DNA of 64,000 nt, taken from positions 312,864-376,863 of the forward strand of contig NZ_LKEH01000018.1 in assembly GCF_001642795.1 (NCBI RefSeq), given 5' to 3'. Of the stretch, positions 1 to 8,882 are shown piece by piece. The notes under the pieces were generated by a model. The model was not told where the DNA came from and did not search any database. It was given only the letters and a program-made list of their open reading frames with translations. Position 1 is the stretch's first letter. Every line of letters begins with the position of its first letter. The stretch is from Pseudomonas viridiflava (GTDB lineage Bacteria; Pseudomonadota; Gammaproteobacteria; Pseudomonadales; Pseudomonadaceae). The position numbers and the translations under genes were made by a program.

Positions 1-6
1 CGTAAT

Positions 7-56
7 GCTCGTTCCCACGCTCTGCGTGGTAACGCCTCTCAGGACGCTCCGCGTCC
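7..56 (+). repeat. REP-like palindromic element, single copy
   Basis: It contains two short imperfect palindromes, CCCACGCTCTGCGTGG and GGACGCTCCGCGTCC. The second half and the spacing match the elements at 27815-27862 and 27879-27926. It sits just downstream of the hglS stop codon, the usual extragenic place for REP elements. Whether it acts as a transcription end is not shown. Confidence 0.6.
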
Positions 57-68
57 GCTTTTGGCGGT

Positions 69-1451
69 CTAAAGCCCCAGCGCCTTCTTGCATTCTTCCA
101 GCGACCTGCGCTCGGTCTCGGCATACAGCTTCAATTCATCGAGCGTCTGACGCCCCAGTGCCTGCTGGTAATCTTCCTGATTCGAACTGATCGCATAATG
201 CGCTTGCGCGTTATCGCCCAGATTGGACTGGAAGATACCCGCCGCGCTGACCGGCAGAAAATCCTCGTACACCAGTGGCTCGAAGCGCACATGACCTTCC
301 TGAATCAGTTGCTCAAGGTCCGCACCTGAATCGACACGTGCAGCAAGGCCCTGCTCGGTCGGGAAGTAACGAAAGTAAGCCAGCCCTTCGGCACGCATTT
401 CGCTGTAGCTGTCCGGGAACGCTTCAAAAGCTTTTTCCATCAGCGCCGAATAGCGCAGGGCATTGGCTTCGTTGGGAAACTCGCCCAGCTCATCGCGTGC
501 CGCGTTCAGCAACCGGTCGTACAGTGCGCGACCCTTGGGTGTCAGTGCCGCGCCGCGCTGTTCGATTTCGCCGAAGCGTGCCGAATGGCTGCCGGACGCC
601 TGAGTGCCTTGACCGACAAAGGTGATCGGCTCTTCCAGTGCCTTGAAACTGGTCTGACGCAGCAGGATCGGGCAGCGGCGGCGGGGCGAGCCTTCGACCA
701 CGGCCTTGGGCGTGATGCCTTTGCCGGGCATGCCTGCCTGCACTGCGTCGATGTCCAGCGTGCGCGGCGTGAGGTGGTTGATGTGCGGACCCCGGAACGC
801 CACCACATCAGCGATCAGGCGATGCTGCGCATTGAGCTGTTGATACTCTTCCAGTGAAACCGTGGCCGTGTTGTGCCAGCGAAAGGTTTCCAGTGCCTGC
901 TGAATGAATTCGGCTGCGTCCGCTTCGTCCAGACCGCCGTTCTGCTCGTGCTTCTGTATGAGTTCGAGCGCCTTCGCCGTGAATATTTGGCGTCTGGCAA
1001 GCACCTGACAGGCGAACTCACGCAGGCTGTCGCTCTCGATCAACTCCAGACGCAGCAGCGAGGTAAACACGCGAAACGGGCTGACCTGCAACGCGCTTTC
1101 ATGCACGGCGCGAAAGGCTGTGGAATGGACCGGCACGCCCGCAGGCGTCAGGTCGTAATAACCCACCGGTTCCATCCCCATCACTGCGAACAGACGGGCG
1201 AGGGTAGCCAGTTCCAGCGCAGTACCGACCCGGATCGCGCCGTGGCGCTCCATGTCCAGACGCTGGATTTCGCCTGTCTGCCTCAGGCTGTCCAGCACGC
1301 GGTGATCATGGCTTATGACCCGGTCGTTGACCTCGCTCACCAGCGCCATCAACGTGCCGTACAGCGGGACTTCTTCCTGGTACATCTGCGACATGGCGCG
1401 GGAAAAGCCAGCGCGGATGTCGTCAGGGTTGGCAAAGCGTGCGGTGCTCAT
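69..1451 (-). CDS. hglS: 2-oxoadipate dioxygenase/decarboxylase (DUF1338, HglS)
   Basis: This 460-residue protein belongs to the DUF1338/YdcJ family. The Pseudomonas putida member, HglS, converts 2-oxoadipate with O2 to D-2-hydroxyglutarate and CO2 in lysine catabolism. The motif ERHGAIR carries His70 and Arg74, and GPHINH carries His226; both histidines match the published iron ligands by position. A FGEIE motif near 293-297 probably supplies the acidic ligand. No signal peptide or membrane segment is seen, so it should be cytosolic. It lies 45 bp downstream of the aminotransferase on the same strand, so the two are probably co-transcribed. That aminotransferase would make its substrate. The function is secure at family level; the exact product is inferred from the family. 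Confidence 0.88.
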   Translation of the reverse strand: MSTARFANPDDIRAGFSRAMSQMYQEEVPLYGTLMALVSEVNDRVISHDHRVLDSLRQTGEIQRLDMERHGAIRVGTALELATLARLFAVMGMEPVGYYDLTPAGVPVHSTAFRAVHESALQVSPFRVFTSLLRLELIESDSLREFACQVLARRQIFTAKALELIQKHEQNGGLDEADAAEFIQQALETFRWHNTATVSLEEYQQLNAQHRLIADVVAFRGPHINHLTPRTLDIDAVQAGMPGKGITPKAVVEGSPRRRCPILLRQTSFKALEEPITFVGQGTQASGSHSARFGEIEQRGAALTPKGRALYDRLLNAARDELGEFPNEANALRYSALMEKAFEAFPDSYSEMRAEGLAYFRYFPTEQGLAARVDSGADLEQLIQEGHVRFEPLVYEDFLPVSAAGIFQSNLGDNAQAHYAISSNQEDYQQALGRQTLDELKLYAETERRSLEECKKALGL

Positions 1452-1496
1452 CAGGGTTCTCTCTCCGTGCTCTTCCCGGTTTTATCGGTCATCAAG

Positions 1497-2744
1497 TCAG
1501 GCCAGCGCCGCCAGGCAGCACTCGAAAATATCCAGCCCTTCGTTCAACACCTCAGGCTCGATAGTCAGTGGAATCAACAGCCGAATGATGTGCCGCGCCT
1601 TGCCGCTGGGCATCAAGAGTAGCCCGGCTTCTCTGGCCGAGGTCAGCAGTTCGGCGAGTTGTCGGGTGGCCGGAGCGCCGTCTGGTGTCATCAGCTCGAT
1701 GCCACGCATGCAGCCCACACCGGTCAGTCTGCCCAGATACGGCGACAGACTGTTCGCCTGCCAAGCGTTGTAGCGCGACACAATCGCGTTTTCCTGCTGC
1801 TCGCCCCAGGTCGACAGGTTCTCATCGGTCATCTGCGCCAGCGACGCCAGGCCCGCTGCGCAGCCAATCGGATTGCCGGAATAAGTGCCGCCCAGCCCGC
1901 CCTTGGGCAGATTGTCGAGCAGCGTCTTGCGCCCGACCACGGCGCCCAGCGGAATACCACCGGCGATGCTTTTGCCCAGCAGAATCAGGTCCGGTTCGAT
2001 GCCCAGACGACTGAAGGCAAAGCGCTGCCCGGTGCGGCCGAAACCTGACTGGATTTCATCGGCGATCAGCACGATGCCTTTTTCGGTACAGAAGGCGCGC
2101 AATGCCTGAGCGAAGTCCGGCTCCATGGCTAGAAAGCCACCTTCACCCTGCACTGGTTCGAACATGAAACACGCCACGTCGTTGACGTCGATCTCGACGC
2201 TGAACAGGCGGTCCATGGCTTTGAGCGCCTGTTCGGTGGTGACGCCGTTGTCCTTGCTGGGAAACGGGATATGAAACACCGGCCCCGGCAACACACCGAC
2301 TTTCTGTTTGTAGGGCGCGACCTTGCCATTGAGGTTCAGCGTGGCGAGTGTGCGGCCATGAAAGCCGCCGTCGAAAGCGATCACGGCCGTGCGGCCTGTC
2401 GCGCCGCGGACGATTTTCAACGCGTTTTCGGCCGCTTCCGCGCCACTGTTGGTGAGCATGCCGCTCAACGGATAACTCACCGGAACGAACTGCGTGAGTT
2501 GTTCCATGAACCGGAGGTAAGGCTCGTGCGGCGTGGCGTTGAAGCAATAGTGGGTCAGTTTTGTCGCCTGTTCCTGAATCGCCTTGACCACCTGCGGGTT
2601 GCAGTGCCCCAGGTTGAGTACGCCGATACCGCCGACGAAGTCGATGTAGCGCTTGCCGGTGGTGTCCCAGACTTCCGCGTTGCGGCCGTGGGACAGCGTC
2701 ATGCTGTGGACAAAGGAAATGGATTCGCTGATGTGTTCGCTCAT
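1497..2744 (-). CDS. Class III PLP aminotransferase, probably L-2-aminoadipate aminotransferase
   Basis: The 415-residue protein is a fold-type I, class III (GabT/ArgD-like) aminotransferase. The DEIQSGFGRTG motif has Asp229, which contacts the cofactor nitrogen. GKSIAGGIP has Lys258, the expected Schiff-base lysine. GABA and acetylornithine aminotransferases share this architecture, so sequence alone does not fix the substrate. Neighbours do suggest it: it sits between hglS, which uses 2-oxoadipate, and the divergent amaBA genes, which make L-2-aminoadipate. I infer that it transaminates 2-aminoadipate to 2-oxoadipate, as PP_4108 is reported to do in P. putida. The next alternative is a GABA or 5-aminovalerate aminotransferase. 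Confidence 0.78.
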   Translation of the reverse strand: MSEHISESISFVHSMTLSHGRNAEVWDTTGKRYIDFVGGIGVLNLGHCNPQVVKAIQEQATKLTHYCFNATPHEPYLRFMEQLTQFVPVSYPLSGMLTNSGAEAAENALKIVRGATGRTAVIAFDGGFHGRTLATLNLNGKVAPYKQKVGVLPGPVFHIPFPSKDNGVTTEQALKAMDRLFSVEIDVNDVACFMFEPVQGEGGFLAMEPDFAQALRAFCTEKGIVLIADEIQSGFGRTGQRFAFSRLGIEPDLILLGKSIAGGIPLGAVVGRKTLLDNLPKGGLGGTYSGNPIGCAAGLASLAQMTDENLSTWGEQQENAIVSRYNAWQANSLSPYLGRLTGVGCMRGIELMTPDGAPATRQLAELLTSAREAGLLLMPSGKARHIIRLLIPLTIEPEVLNEGLDIFECCLAALA

Positions 2745-2991
2745 GGACAGGCTCTGCGACGATGGCGTGATGGTCTATCCAAACGCACAAGGCGTATGTG
2801 CCACAAACGAAATAAAATCACCGGGTCATTCCAATAATTCAGGAAGTTGACGCTTTTAATGTCTGGATCAGGCAGTAGTTCATTCCTGAAAGGAATCATA
2901 TCGTTCGAAAACGTCGTTTGTGAGCAGCCCTTGAAGAGGTCGATACTGGGTCATCAGTGATTTCAACCCTTGTCATGACAGGAGAATCAGC
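2745..2991. promoter_or_regulatory. Divergent promoter region between the aminotransferase-hglS and amaBA units
   Basis: This 247-bp intergenic stretch separates two divergent halves of the same pathway and is more AT-rich than the flanks. It must hold promoters for both. I could not assign -35/-10 boxes or an operator with confidence. A clear AGGAG ribosome-binding site lies before amaB at about 2980. Confidence 0.5.
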
Positions 2992-4482
2992 ATGGTTGCC
3001 GAGTTGTTAGCCAATCTGGGCGTGGCGAAAAGTGCCTACACCGACGGAAACTATCCCGTTCACACCCCTATCGATGGCAGTCAGATCGCTTCAGTCACGC
3101 TGGAAGGCAGCGCTCAGGTTCAGGCGCGGATCGACACTGCGCACGACGCCTTTCTGAAATGGCGCACTGTGCCGGCCCCACGCCGTGGTGAGCTGGTGCG
3201 GATCTTCGGCGAAGTGTTGCGCGAGCACAAAGCCCAACTGGGCGAGCTGGTATCGGTCGAGGCGGGCAAGATCACCCAGGAAGGTCTGGGTGAAGTGCAG
3301 GAAATGATCGACATCTGCGACTTCGCCGTCGGCCTGTCGCGCCAGTTGTATGGCCTGACCATCGCTTCCGAGCGTCCCGGTCACCACATGCGTGAAACCT
3401 GGCATCCGCTGGGCGTGGTCGGCGTGATCAGCGCGTTCAACTTCCCGGTTGCCGTCTGGGCCTGGAATACCACGCTGGCGCTGGTCTGCGGCAACCCGGT
3501 GATCTGGAAACCATCGGAGAAAACACCGTTGACCGCGATGGCCTGTCAGGCGCTGTTCGACAAGGCGCTGAAGATTTTTGGTGATGCGCCGCAAGGTCTT
3601 GCGCAACTGGTGATCGGTGATCGCGACGCGGGCGAAGCCTTGGTGGACGACCCGCGTGTGCCGTTGATCAGCGCCACCGGCAGCACCCGCATGGGCCGTG
3701 AAGTGGGTCCGCGTGTCGCGGCACGTTTCGGCCGCAGCATTCTGGAACTGGGCGGCAACAACGCCATGATCCTGGCCCCGAGTGCCGATCTGGATCTGGC
3801 TGTGCGCGGCATTCTGTTCAGCGCCGTGGGCACCGCCGGGCAGCGCTGCACCACCTTGCGCCGCCTGATCGTGCATCGCTCAATCAAGGACCAGGTGGTT
3901 GCGCGGGTCAAGGCCGCCTACGCCAAGGTGCGCGTCGGCGATCCACGCGAAGGCAATCTGATCGGTCCGCTGATCGACAAACAGGCATTCTCGGCCATGC
4001 AGGATGCGCTGACCAAGGCGCGTGACGAGGGCGGCCAGGTATTTGGCGGCGAGCGTCAACTGCAGGACAAATACCCGAACGGTTATTACGTCACCCCGGC
4101 CATCGCAGAAATGCCCGGCCAGAGTGACGTTGTGCGCCATGAAACCTTCGCGCCGATTCTCTACGTGATGGCCTACGACGATTTTGAAGAAGCGCTGCGT
4201 CTGAACAACGAAGTGCCACAAGGCCTGTCGTCGTGCATTTTCACCACCGACCTGCGTGAAGCCGAAGCTTTCCAGAGTGCGGCAGGCAGCGACTGCGGAA
4301 TCGCCAACGTCAACATCGGCACCAGCGGTGCGGAAATCGGCGGGGCGTTCGGCGGAGAGAAGGAAACCGGTGGCGGTCGTGAATCGGGCTCCGATTCGTG
4401 GCGCGCCTACATGCGCAGGCAAACCAACACCGTCAACTACTCCCGCGAGCTGCCGTTGGCTCAGGGCATCGTCTTTGATTGA
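2992..4482 (+). CDS. amaB: L-piperidine-6-carboxylate / 2-aminoadipate-6-semialdehyde dehydrogenase AmaB
   Basis: The 496-residue protein is an ALDH7-type aldehyde dehydrogenase (antiquitin relatives). It should oxidise 2-aminoadipate 6-semialdehyde, in equilibrium with piperidine-6-carboxylate, to L-2-aminoadipate with NAD(P)+. Visible landmarks are FNFPVAVW at about 149-156, Lys173 in WKPSEKTP, Glu252 in LELGGNN and the nucleophile Cys286 in GQRCTT. Length is full for the family. The start is supported by an AGGAG site 7-8 bases upstream. It is followed after 24 bp by amaA, the oxidase that makes its substrate, as in P. putida. Confidence 0.92.
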   Translation: MVAELLANLGVAKSAYTDGNYPVHTPIDGSQIASVTLEGSAQVQARIDTAHDAFLKWRTVPAPRRGELVRIFGEVLREHKAQLGELVSVEAGKITQEGLGEVQEMIDICDFAVGLSRQLYGLTIASERPGHHMRETWHPLGVVGVISAFNFPVAVWAWNTTLALVCGNPVIWKPSEKTPLTAMACQALFDKALKIFGDAPQGLAQLVIGDRDAGEALVDDPRVPLISATGSTRMGREVGPRVAARFGRSILELGGNNAMILAPSADLDLAVRGILFSAVGTAGQRCTTLRRLIVHRSIKDQVVARVKAAYAKVRVGDPREGNLIGPLIDKQAFSAMQDALTKARDEGGQVFGGERQLQDKYPNGYYVTPAIAEMPGQSDVVRHETFAPILYVMAYDDFEEALRLNNEVPQGLSSCIFTTDLREAEAFQSAAGSDCGIANVNIGTSGAEIGGAFGGEKETGGGRESGSDSWRAYMRRQTNTVNYSRELPLAQGIVFD

Positions 4483-4506
4483 TTCGGGCATGGCTGGAGT
4501 TGTTCG

Positions 4507-5793
4507 ATGGCGCACTTGCGTGAAGGGTGTCTTTGGGAACAGGTGACGCCGCAGCGTCCGGTCAGCCCCGCGCTGTTCGGCGAGTGCAGCGCGGATGTGT
4601 GCATCATCGGTGCGGGGTTCACCGGACTCTCGGCTGCCCTGCAGTTGCTGGAGGGCGGCAAGTCGGTGTGCGTGGTCGAAGCCCATCAGGTCGGTCACGG
4701 CGGGTCCGGGCGTAACGTCGGTCTGGTGAATGCCGGGACCTGGGTTGCGCCCGACGAGCTGGAAAAGACGCTGGGCGCGGTCGAGGCCACGCGGCTCAAC
4801 ACTGCGCTGGGTGCGGCGCCTGCGCTGGTGTTCGCGACCATCGATAAGTACAACATCGATTGCCAGGACACCCGCACCGGCAACCTGCACATGGCTCATA
4901 ACGCCAAAGGTCTTGCCGATTTGCGCAGTCGCGCCGAGCAGTGGCAGCGCCGGGGTGCCCATGTCGAGTTGCTGACCGGCAAGCCCTGCGAAGACGCCTG
5001 CGGTACGGACAAGGCCGCCGGAGCGCTGCTTGACCATCGTGCGGGCACCGTCAACCCGATGGCTTATGTCTCGGGCATGGCGCTCAACGTGGTGGCGCAG
5101 GGCGGGCAGTTGTTTGGCAGCTCGTCAGTCACCGGTCTGCAACGCACCTCCGATGGCTGGAAGGTATCGACCGCCGCCGGAAGCGTGCGCGCAGAAAAAG
5201 TGATCATCGCGTCCAATGCGTACACCGAAGGCGAGTGGACCGACATCAAGGATCACATCTTCGCCGGCTATTACTATCAGGTCGCCTCGCAGCCACTCTC
5301 CGGCGCCGAACAGGCCGAGGTTCTGCGCGGCGGACAGGGTTCGTGGGACACGCGCACTGTGCTCAGCAGCATCCGACGCGATGCGCAGGGGCGTCTGGTA
5401 TTGGGCAGTCTGGGCAATGCGGGCAACTATCCGCTGTGGTTCATTCGTCGATGGGCCGACCGCATTCAGCAGCACTACTTTCCCCAGTTGGGCAAGGTCG
5501 AGTGGGAAAGTACCTGGACCGGACGTATCGGTTTCACGCCGGACCATCTGCTGCGATTGTTCGAGCCCGCGCCAGGGCTGCTGGCTGCGACGGGTTTCAA
5601 CGGGCGCGGCGTGACCACCGGGACGCTGGTGGGCAAGTGCTTTGCCGACTACCTGCTGACCAACGACGCTCAGGCGCTGCCGGTGAGTTTCTCCAGCAGC
5701 GGGAAAGTCTCCGGCAGTTCGATAAGAACCCTGGCATACGACGCGGGATTCACGCTGTACCACGCAGGCCAGTGCCTGCGCGTGGTGCTCTGA
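4507..5793 (+). CDS. amaA: L-pipecolate oxidase AmaA (FAD-dependent)
   Basis: This 428-residue protein is a DAO-family flavoenzyme. The N-terminal Rossmann fingerprint ADVCIIGAGFTGLSAA (residues 29-44) is followed by the acidic end of the second strand near Glu59. A GRNVGLVNAGTW stretch follows, typical of oxidases of cyclic imino and amino acids. The P. putida protein oxidises L-pipecolate to piperidine-6-carboxylate, feeding amaB, which lies immediately upstream. No transmembrane helix is evident. A sarcosine- or gamma-glutamylputrescine-oxidase-like activity is possible for this family, but the pairing with amaB makes AmaA the best call. Confidence 0.88.
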   Translation: MAHLREGCLWEQVTPQRPVSPALFGECSADVCIIGAGFTGLSAALQLLEGGKSVCVVEAHQVGHGGSGRNVGLVNAGTWVAPDELEKTLGAVEATRLNTALGAAPALVFATIDKYNIDCQDTRTGNLHMAHNAKGLADLRSRAEQWQRRGAHVELLTGKPCEDACGTDKAAGALLDHRAGTVNPMAYVSGMALNVVAQGGQLFGSSSVTGLQRTSDGWKVSTAAGSVRAEKVIIASNAYTEGEWTDIKDHIFAGYYYQVASQPLSGAEQAEVLRGGQGSWDTRTVLSSIRRDAQGRLVLGSLGNAGNYPLWFIRRWADRIQQHYFPQLGKVEWESTWTGRIGFTPDHLLRLFEPAPGLLAATGFNGRGVTTGTLVGKCFADYLLTNDAQALPVSFSSSGKVSGSSIRTLAYDAGFTLYHAGQCLRVVL

Positions 5794-5802
5794 CGCGGCG
5801 TT

Positions 5803-7176
5803 TCAAGAGGTTCTGCTCTTGAGCCTCAGTTCCGCACACAGCCCGCCTTGCGCCGAGTTGCGCAAGTGCAGGCTGCTTTCCAGCTTGCGCACGATCATGT
5901 CGACAATCGCCAGACCCAGACCTGCGCCGTTGCTGTTGCCCTGACTGTAGAACCGTTCGAACAGACGCGCCTTCTGTTGCTCGTCGATGCCGGGACCCGC
6001 GTCCTCGACCGACAGGTACGCGCTGCCGTCCTGCTGCGGGTGCAGCGCAACGCGGATTTCGCTGGCGGGCGGTGCGAAGTTCAGCGCGTTGGTCAGCAGA
6101 TTCTGCAAGGCAATGGTAATGGCCGCCGGGTCGCTGTGGATAACGCAGTCCTCGCCTGCTTCAAACACCAGATCGACCCGTTTTTCCAGGGCCAGCGGCG
6201 TCAGCTCGGCCATCTCTTCGCGCACCAGCGTATTCAATTCGAAACGGGTCAACTGGCTGTCGCTCGAACGTGGTTCAAGGCGCGCCATGGTCAGCAATTG
6301 ACTGGCCAGACGTGCCGCGCGATCAACGCCGTGAACCAGGAAATCCAGCGCTTCGAGCCGCTGCTCCGGGGTTTCGGCCTGACGGGCGTTCTGCGCATGG
6401 ATGCGCAGGATGGTCAGCGGTGTGCGCAGTTCATGGGCCGCATCGGCGATGAAGCGGCGCTCGCGTTCCAGCACGTTCTCGATCTGGGTCAGCAGGCTGT
6501 TGAGCGCGTGCTGCATGGGTTCCAGTTCCTTGGCCAGCGGCGAGACGTCGAGCGGCTCGAGGCTGTCGGCATCCCGTCGGCTGATCAGGCGCGCCATGCT
6601 TTGCAACGGGCGCAGCCCCCAGCCGATCGCCAGCCAAATGGCCACGATCAACAGCGGAACGCCAATCAGCGCGGGCCAGAGCGTGTGGCTGACAATCCGC
6701 TGGATCAGGTCCTGACGCACATCGTCGCGCTCGCCCACCCAGATCAGAAAACCCTGTTGCGGGTCTGCCAGCAGAAAGCCGCACCACTCGTGGCCATTTT
6801 CGATCAGGTCGTGGGAGCCTTCTTCGCTGGGCGGCGCAGCCAGTAACGGCGCTTCGGCCGAACGCACCAGCAGTTCGCCCGAGGTGCGCCACACCTGAAA
6901 GGTCAGTCGGGTTTCGTAGGGGTGCGCCACGCCACTGGTGCCGACCCGGCTCATGGCCTGATCGAAGGCCTGATAGAGCTTGTCCAGGTCCTGTTCGCCA
7001 GCCGCACGTTGACGCAGCACGCCCTGCAGCAGGCGAGCGCTCTGAGCGAGCTGCGCATCGTAGACCTCTTCGATTTCGTGATGGCTGTCGCGCAGGGCGA
7101 GCAGGCTGATGGTCAGATCGCCGAGCAGCAACAGCAGCAGGACCGGAACCAGGATGCGGGCGCGTACCGAGGTCAT
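5803..7176 (-). CDS. Sensor histidine kinase (QseC/PmrB/TctE-like)
   Basis: The 457-residue membrane kinase has a first transmembrane helix at about 7-27 and a periplasmic segment of about 140 residues. A second helix lies at about 167-187, followed by a linker, an H box with His248 in DAAHELRTP, and an ATPase domain with VEDAGPGID and GAGLGLAIV boxes. The start overlaps the upstream response-regulator stop in an ATGA (7173-7176), so the two are coupled. The ligand is unknown. The 3' end faces amaA across only 9 bp, and a small inverted repeat (CAAGAG...CTCTTG) overlaps the end of the gene. Confidence 0.85.
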   Translation of the reverse strand: MTSVRARILVPVLLLLLLGDLTISLLALRDSHHEIEEVYDAQLAQSARLLQGVLRQRAAGEQDLDKLYQAFDQAMSRVGTSGVAHPYETRLTFQVWRTSGELLVRSAEAPLLAAPPSEEGSHDLIENGHEWCGFLLADPQQGFLIWVGERDDVRQDLIQRIVSHTLWPALIGVPLLIVAIWLAIGWGLRPLQSMARLISRRDADSLEPLDVSPLAKELEPMQHALNSLLTQIENVLERERRFIADAAHELRTPLTILRIHAQNARQAETPEQRLEALDFLVHGVDRAARLASQLLTMARLEPRSSDSQLTRFELNTLVREEMAELTPLALEKRVDLVFEAGEDCVIHSDPAAITIALQNLLTNALNFAPPASEIRVALHPQQDGSAYLSVEDAGPGIDEQQKARLFERFYSQGNSNGAGLGLAIVDMIVRKLESSLHLRNSAQGGLCAELRLKSRTS

Positions 7177-7835
7177 GCCTTGAGCTCCAGCAGGTAACCG
7201 ACGCCGCGAACGGTGCGGATCAGTTCGGTGGACAGTTTCTTGCGCAGGTTATGGATCAGCACTTCCAGGGTGTTGCTTTCGACATTGTCCTGCCAGCCAT
7301 ATAACGTATTGGACAGGCGCTCGCGGGTCACGACCTTGCCGGGTCGGATCATCAATTGATGCAGCAACTGATACTCCATCGGCGTCATCGGCACTTCATT
7401 GCCCTGGTAGCTGACCTGCTGCGAGGCGGGGTCGAGGCTGATGCCTGCGTGTTCCAGCAGCGGTTGCGCACGTCCCTGGCTGCGGCGCAGCAACGCACGA
7501 ACGCGGGCCTTCAACTCTTCGACATCGAAGGGCTTGATCAGGTAGTCATCGGCCCCGGCATCCAGTCCGGCGATGCGGTCGGCAGTGCCGTCGCGGGCGG
7601 TCATGATCAGCACCGGCAAGGTGATGTCTTCAGCGCGCAACTGGCGCAACAGGTCAAAACCGTCCATGCGCGGCAGACCAAGGTCGAGCAGCAACAGATC
7701 GAACGGCTCGCTGCGCAGGGCATGCAGCGCGCTCAGCCCGTCTTCGAGCCAGTCGAGCGTATAGCCCTCGGTGTTCAGGGCAACCCGAATACCCTGGCCG
7801 ATGGCTCGATCATCCTCGACAAGAAGCAGACGCAT
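7173..7835 (-). CDS. OmpR-family response regulator
   Basis: The 220-residue regulator has a receiver domain (about 1-115) with acidic pocket Glu7-Asp8-Asp9, phospho-acceptor Asp51 in LLLLDLGLP and Lys101 in DYLIKPF. A C-terminal winged helix of the OmpR/PhoB type follows (about 125-217). It is the first gene of a coupled pair with the kinase. It is divergent from the PepSY-cytochrome b561 pair across 170 bp, and I infer these are its likely targets. The QseB/PmrA/TctD subgroup cannot be resolved by eye. Confidence 0.87.
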   Translation of the reverse strand: MRLLLVEDDRAIGQGIRVALNTEGYTLDWLEDGLSALHALRSEPFDLLLLDLGLPRMDGFDLLRQLRAEDITLPVLIMTARDGTADRIAGLDAGADDYLIKPFDVEELKARVRALLRRSQGRAQPLLEHAGISLDPASQQVSYQGNEVPMTPMEYQLLHQLMIRPGKVVTRERLSNTLYGWQDNVESNTLEVLIHNLRKKLSTELIRTVRGVGYLLELKA

Positions 7836-8005
7836 AAGGTTTCGACCCGTGATTGTGGGGGGAGAAGGGCGCCATCATGCAGTGAGCGAGTGGTCTCGCG
7901 AAGCGCCGGGCGTGCGGGAAGATGTTACCAGCTGTTGCACATTAAGCTTTTCCTAAGACTCGTTTCGCACAGTGAGCGCTCCTTAACTGCCTGTGAGTAT
8001 TTGCC

Positions 8006-8272
8006 ATGCGTAAAGTCCTGCTGATTCCCCTGTTGTTGGCCAGCCCGTTGGCGCTGGCAGGTCCGCAATGCACCACGGCTGATAAGTCCCAGTGGCAGGA
8101 CCAGGCCAAATTCCAGGAGCAGCTCAAGGCTCAGGGTTACGAGATCAGCAAGTTCAAGGTCACTGACGGCAACTGCTACGAGATATATGGCTTCGACAAG
8201 GACAAGCGCAAGGTCGAGATCTACCACGATCCGGTCACCGGCAAAGCCGTGAAGACCGAGATCAAGGGCTGA
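8006..8272 (+). CDS. Small periplasmic PepSY-domain protein
   Basis: This 88-residue protein has a signal peptide (basic MRK, hydrophobic core, cleavage after LALA near residue 18). A single PepSY-like repeat follows, ending in the characteristic KVEIYHDPVTGKAV segment. Two cysteines (Cys23 and Cys53) could form a disulfide. Many pseudomonads keep such proteins next to a two-component system and a cytochrome b561, where they are presumed to be regulated envelope proteins. It overlaps the cytochrome gene by one base (TGATG). Confidence 0.78.
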   Translation: MRKVLLIPLLLASPLALAGPQCTTADKSQWQDQAKFQEQLKAQGYEISKFKVTDGNCYEIYGFDKDKRKVEIYHDPVTGKAVKTEIKG

Positions 8273-8817
8273 TGAGTCAGGCGTCCCTGCGCCTCTGGGA
8301 CCCGGTGGTCAGGCTGTTTCATGTCTCGATCGCGGGTGTCTTCATCGCCAACTACTTCTTCAATGAAGCCGGTGATGACTGGCACGTCTGGCTGGGCTAC
8401 TACGCGGTGGCCTGGTTGGTGGTGCGAGTGGTGTGGGGATTCGTCGGGCCGGACAGTGCGCGCTGGCGTGATTTCTGGCCGACCCCGGCCCGGCTTCGAG
8501 CGCATGTGCACTCGCTGATCAGTCGCCAGCCCGTGCACCGACTCGGCCATTCGCCGCTCGGTGCGCTGGTCATGATTCTGATGATGGCGCTGATCTTAGG
8601 CATGGGCCTGACCGGATTCCTGATGCAGGAAGTCGATGCGCTCTGGGGTGCCGACTGGCCGCTGCAGATTCACGAAACGCTGGCCAATACGCTTTGCGCG
8701 CTGGTGGTGCTGCACATGGCGGCAGCCCTGTTCGAAAGCTTTCAGGTGCGGGACAACCTGCCGTTGTCGATGCTGACAGGGAAACGACGTCCACTGCCTG
8801 AAGATAGGCGTTCCTAA
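8272..8817 (+). CDS. Cytochrome b561-type di-heme membrane protein
   Basis: This 181-residue integral membrane protein has about four hydrophobic helices and belongs to the cytochrome b561/hydrogenase b-type family. Candidate heme-ligating histidines are in RLFHVSIAG (about residue 16), the HRLGHSPLG region, QIHETLAN and VLHMAA. It probably shuttles electrons between the quinone pool and a periplasmic partner, possibly the co-expressed PepSY protein. Translation is coupled to that gene by the TGATG overlap. The redox partner cannot be read from the sequence. Confidence 0.8.
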   Translation: MSQASLRLWDPVVRLFHVSIAGVFIANYFFNEAGDDWHVWLGYYAVAWLVVRVVWGFVGPDSARWRDFWPTPARLRAHVHSLISRQPVHRLGHSPLGALVMILMMALILGMGLTGFLMQEVDALWGADWPLQIHETLANTLCALVVLHMAAALFESFQVRDNLPLSMLTGKRRPLPEDRRS

Positions 8818-8882
8818 GCCAGCCAACCCTGAACCCAGACCAAACGATTACTTCCTTACCTTCACCACAGTGATACCCCTTC

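Noticed and set aside
1..190. Short plus-strand frame at the left end
   Set aside because: It consists of the REP-like element and the antisense of hglS.
3880..5037. Long open frame on the minus strand, opposite amaB and amaA
   Set aside because: It spans two well-supported genes on the other strand, and its translation has no recognisable domain. It is a GC-driven antisense frame.
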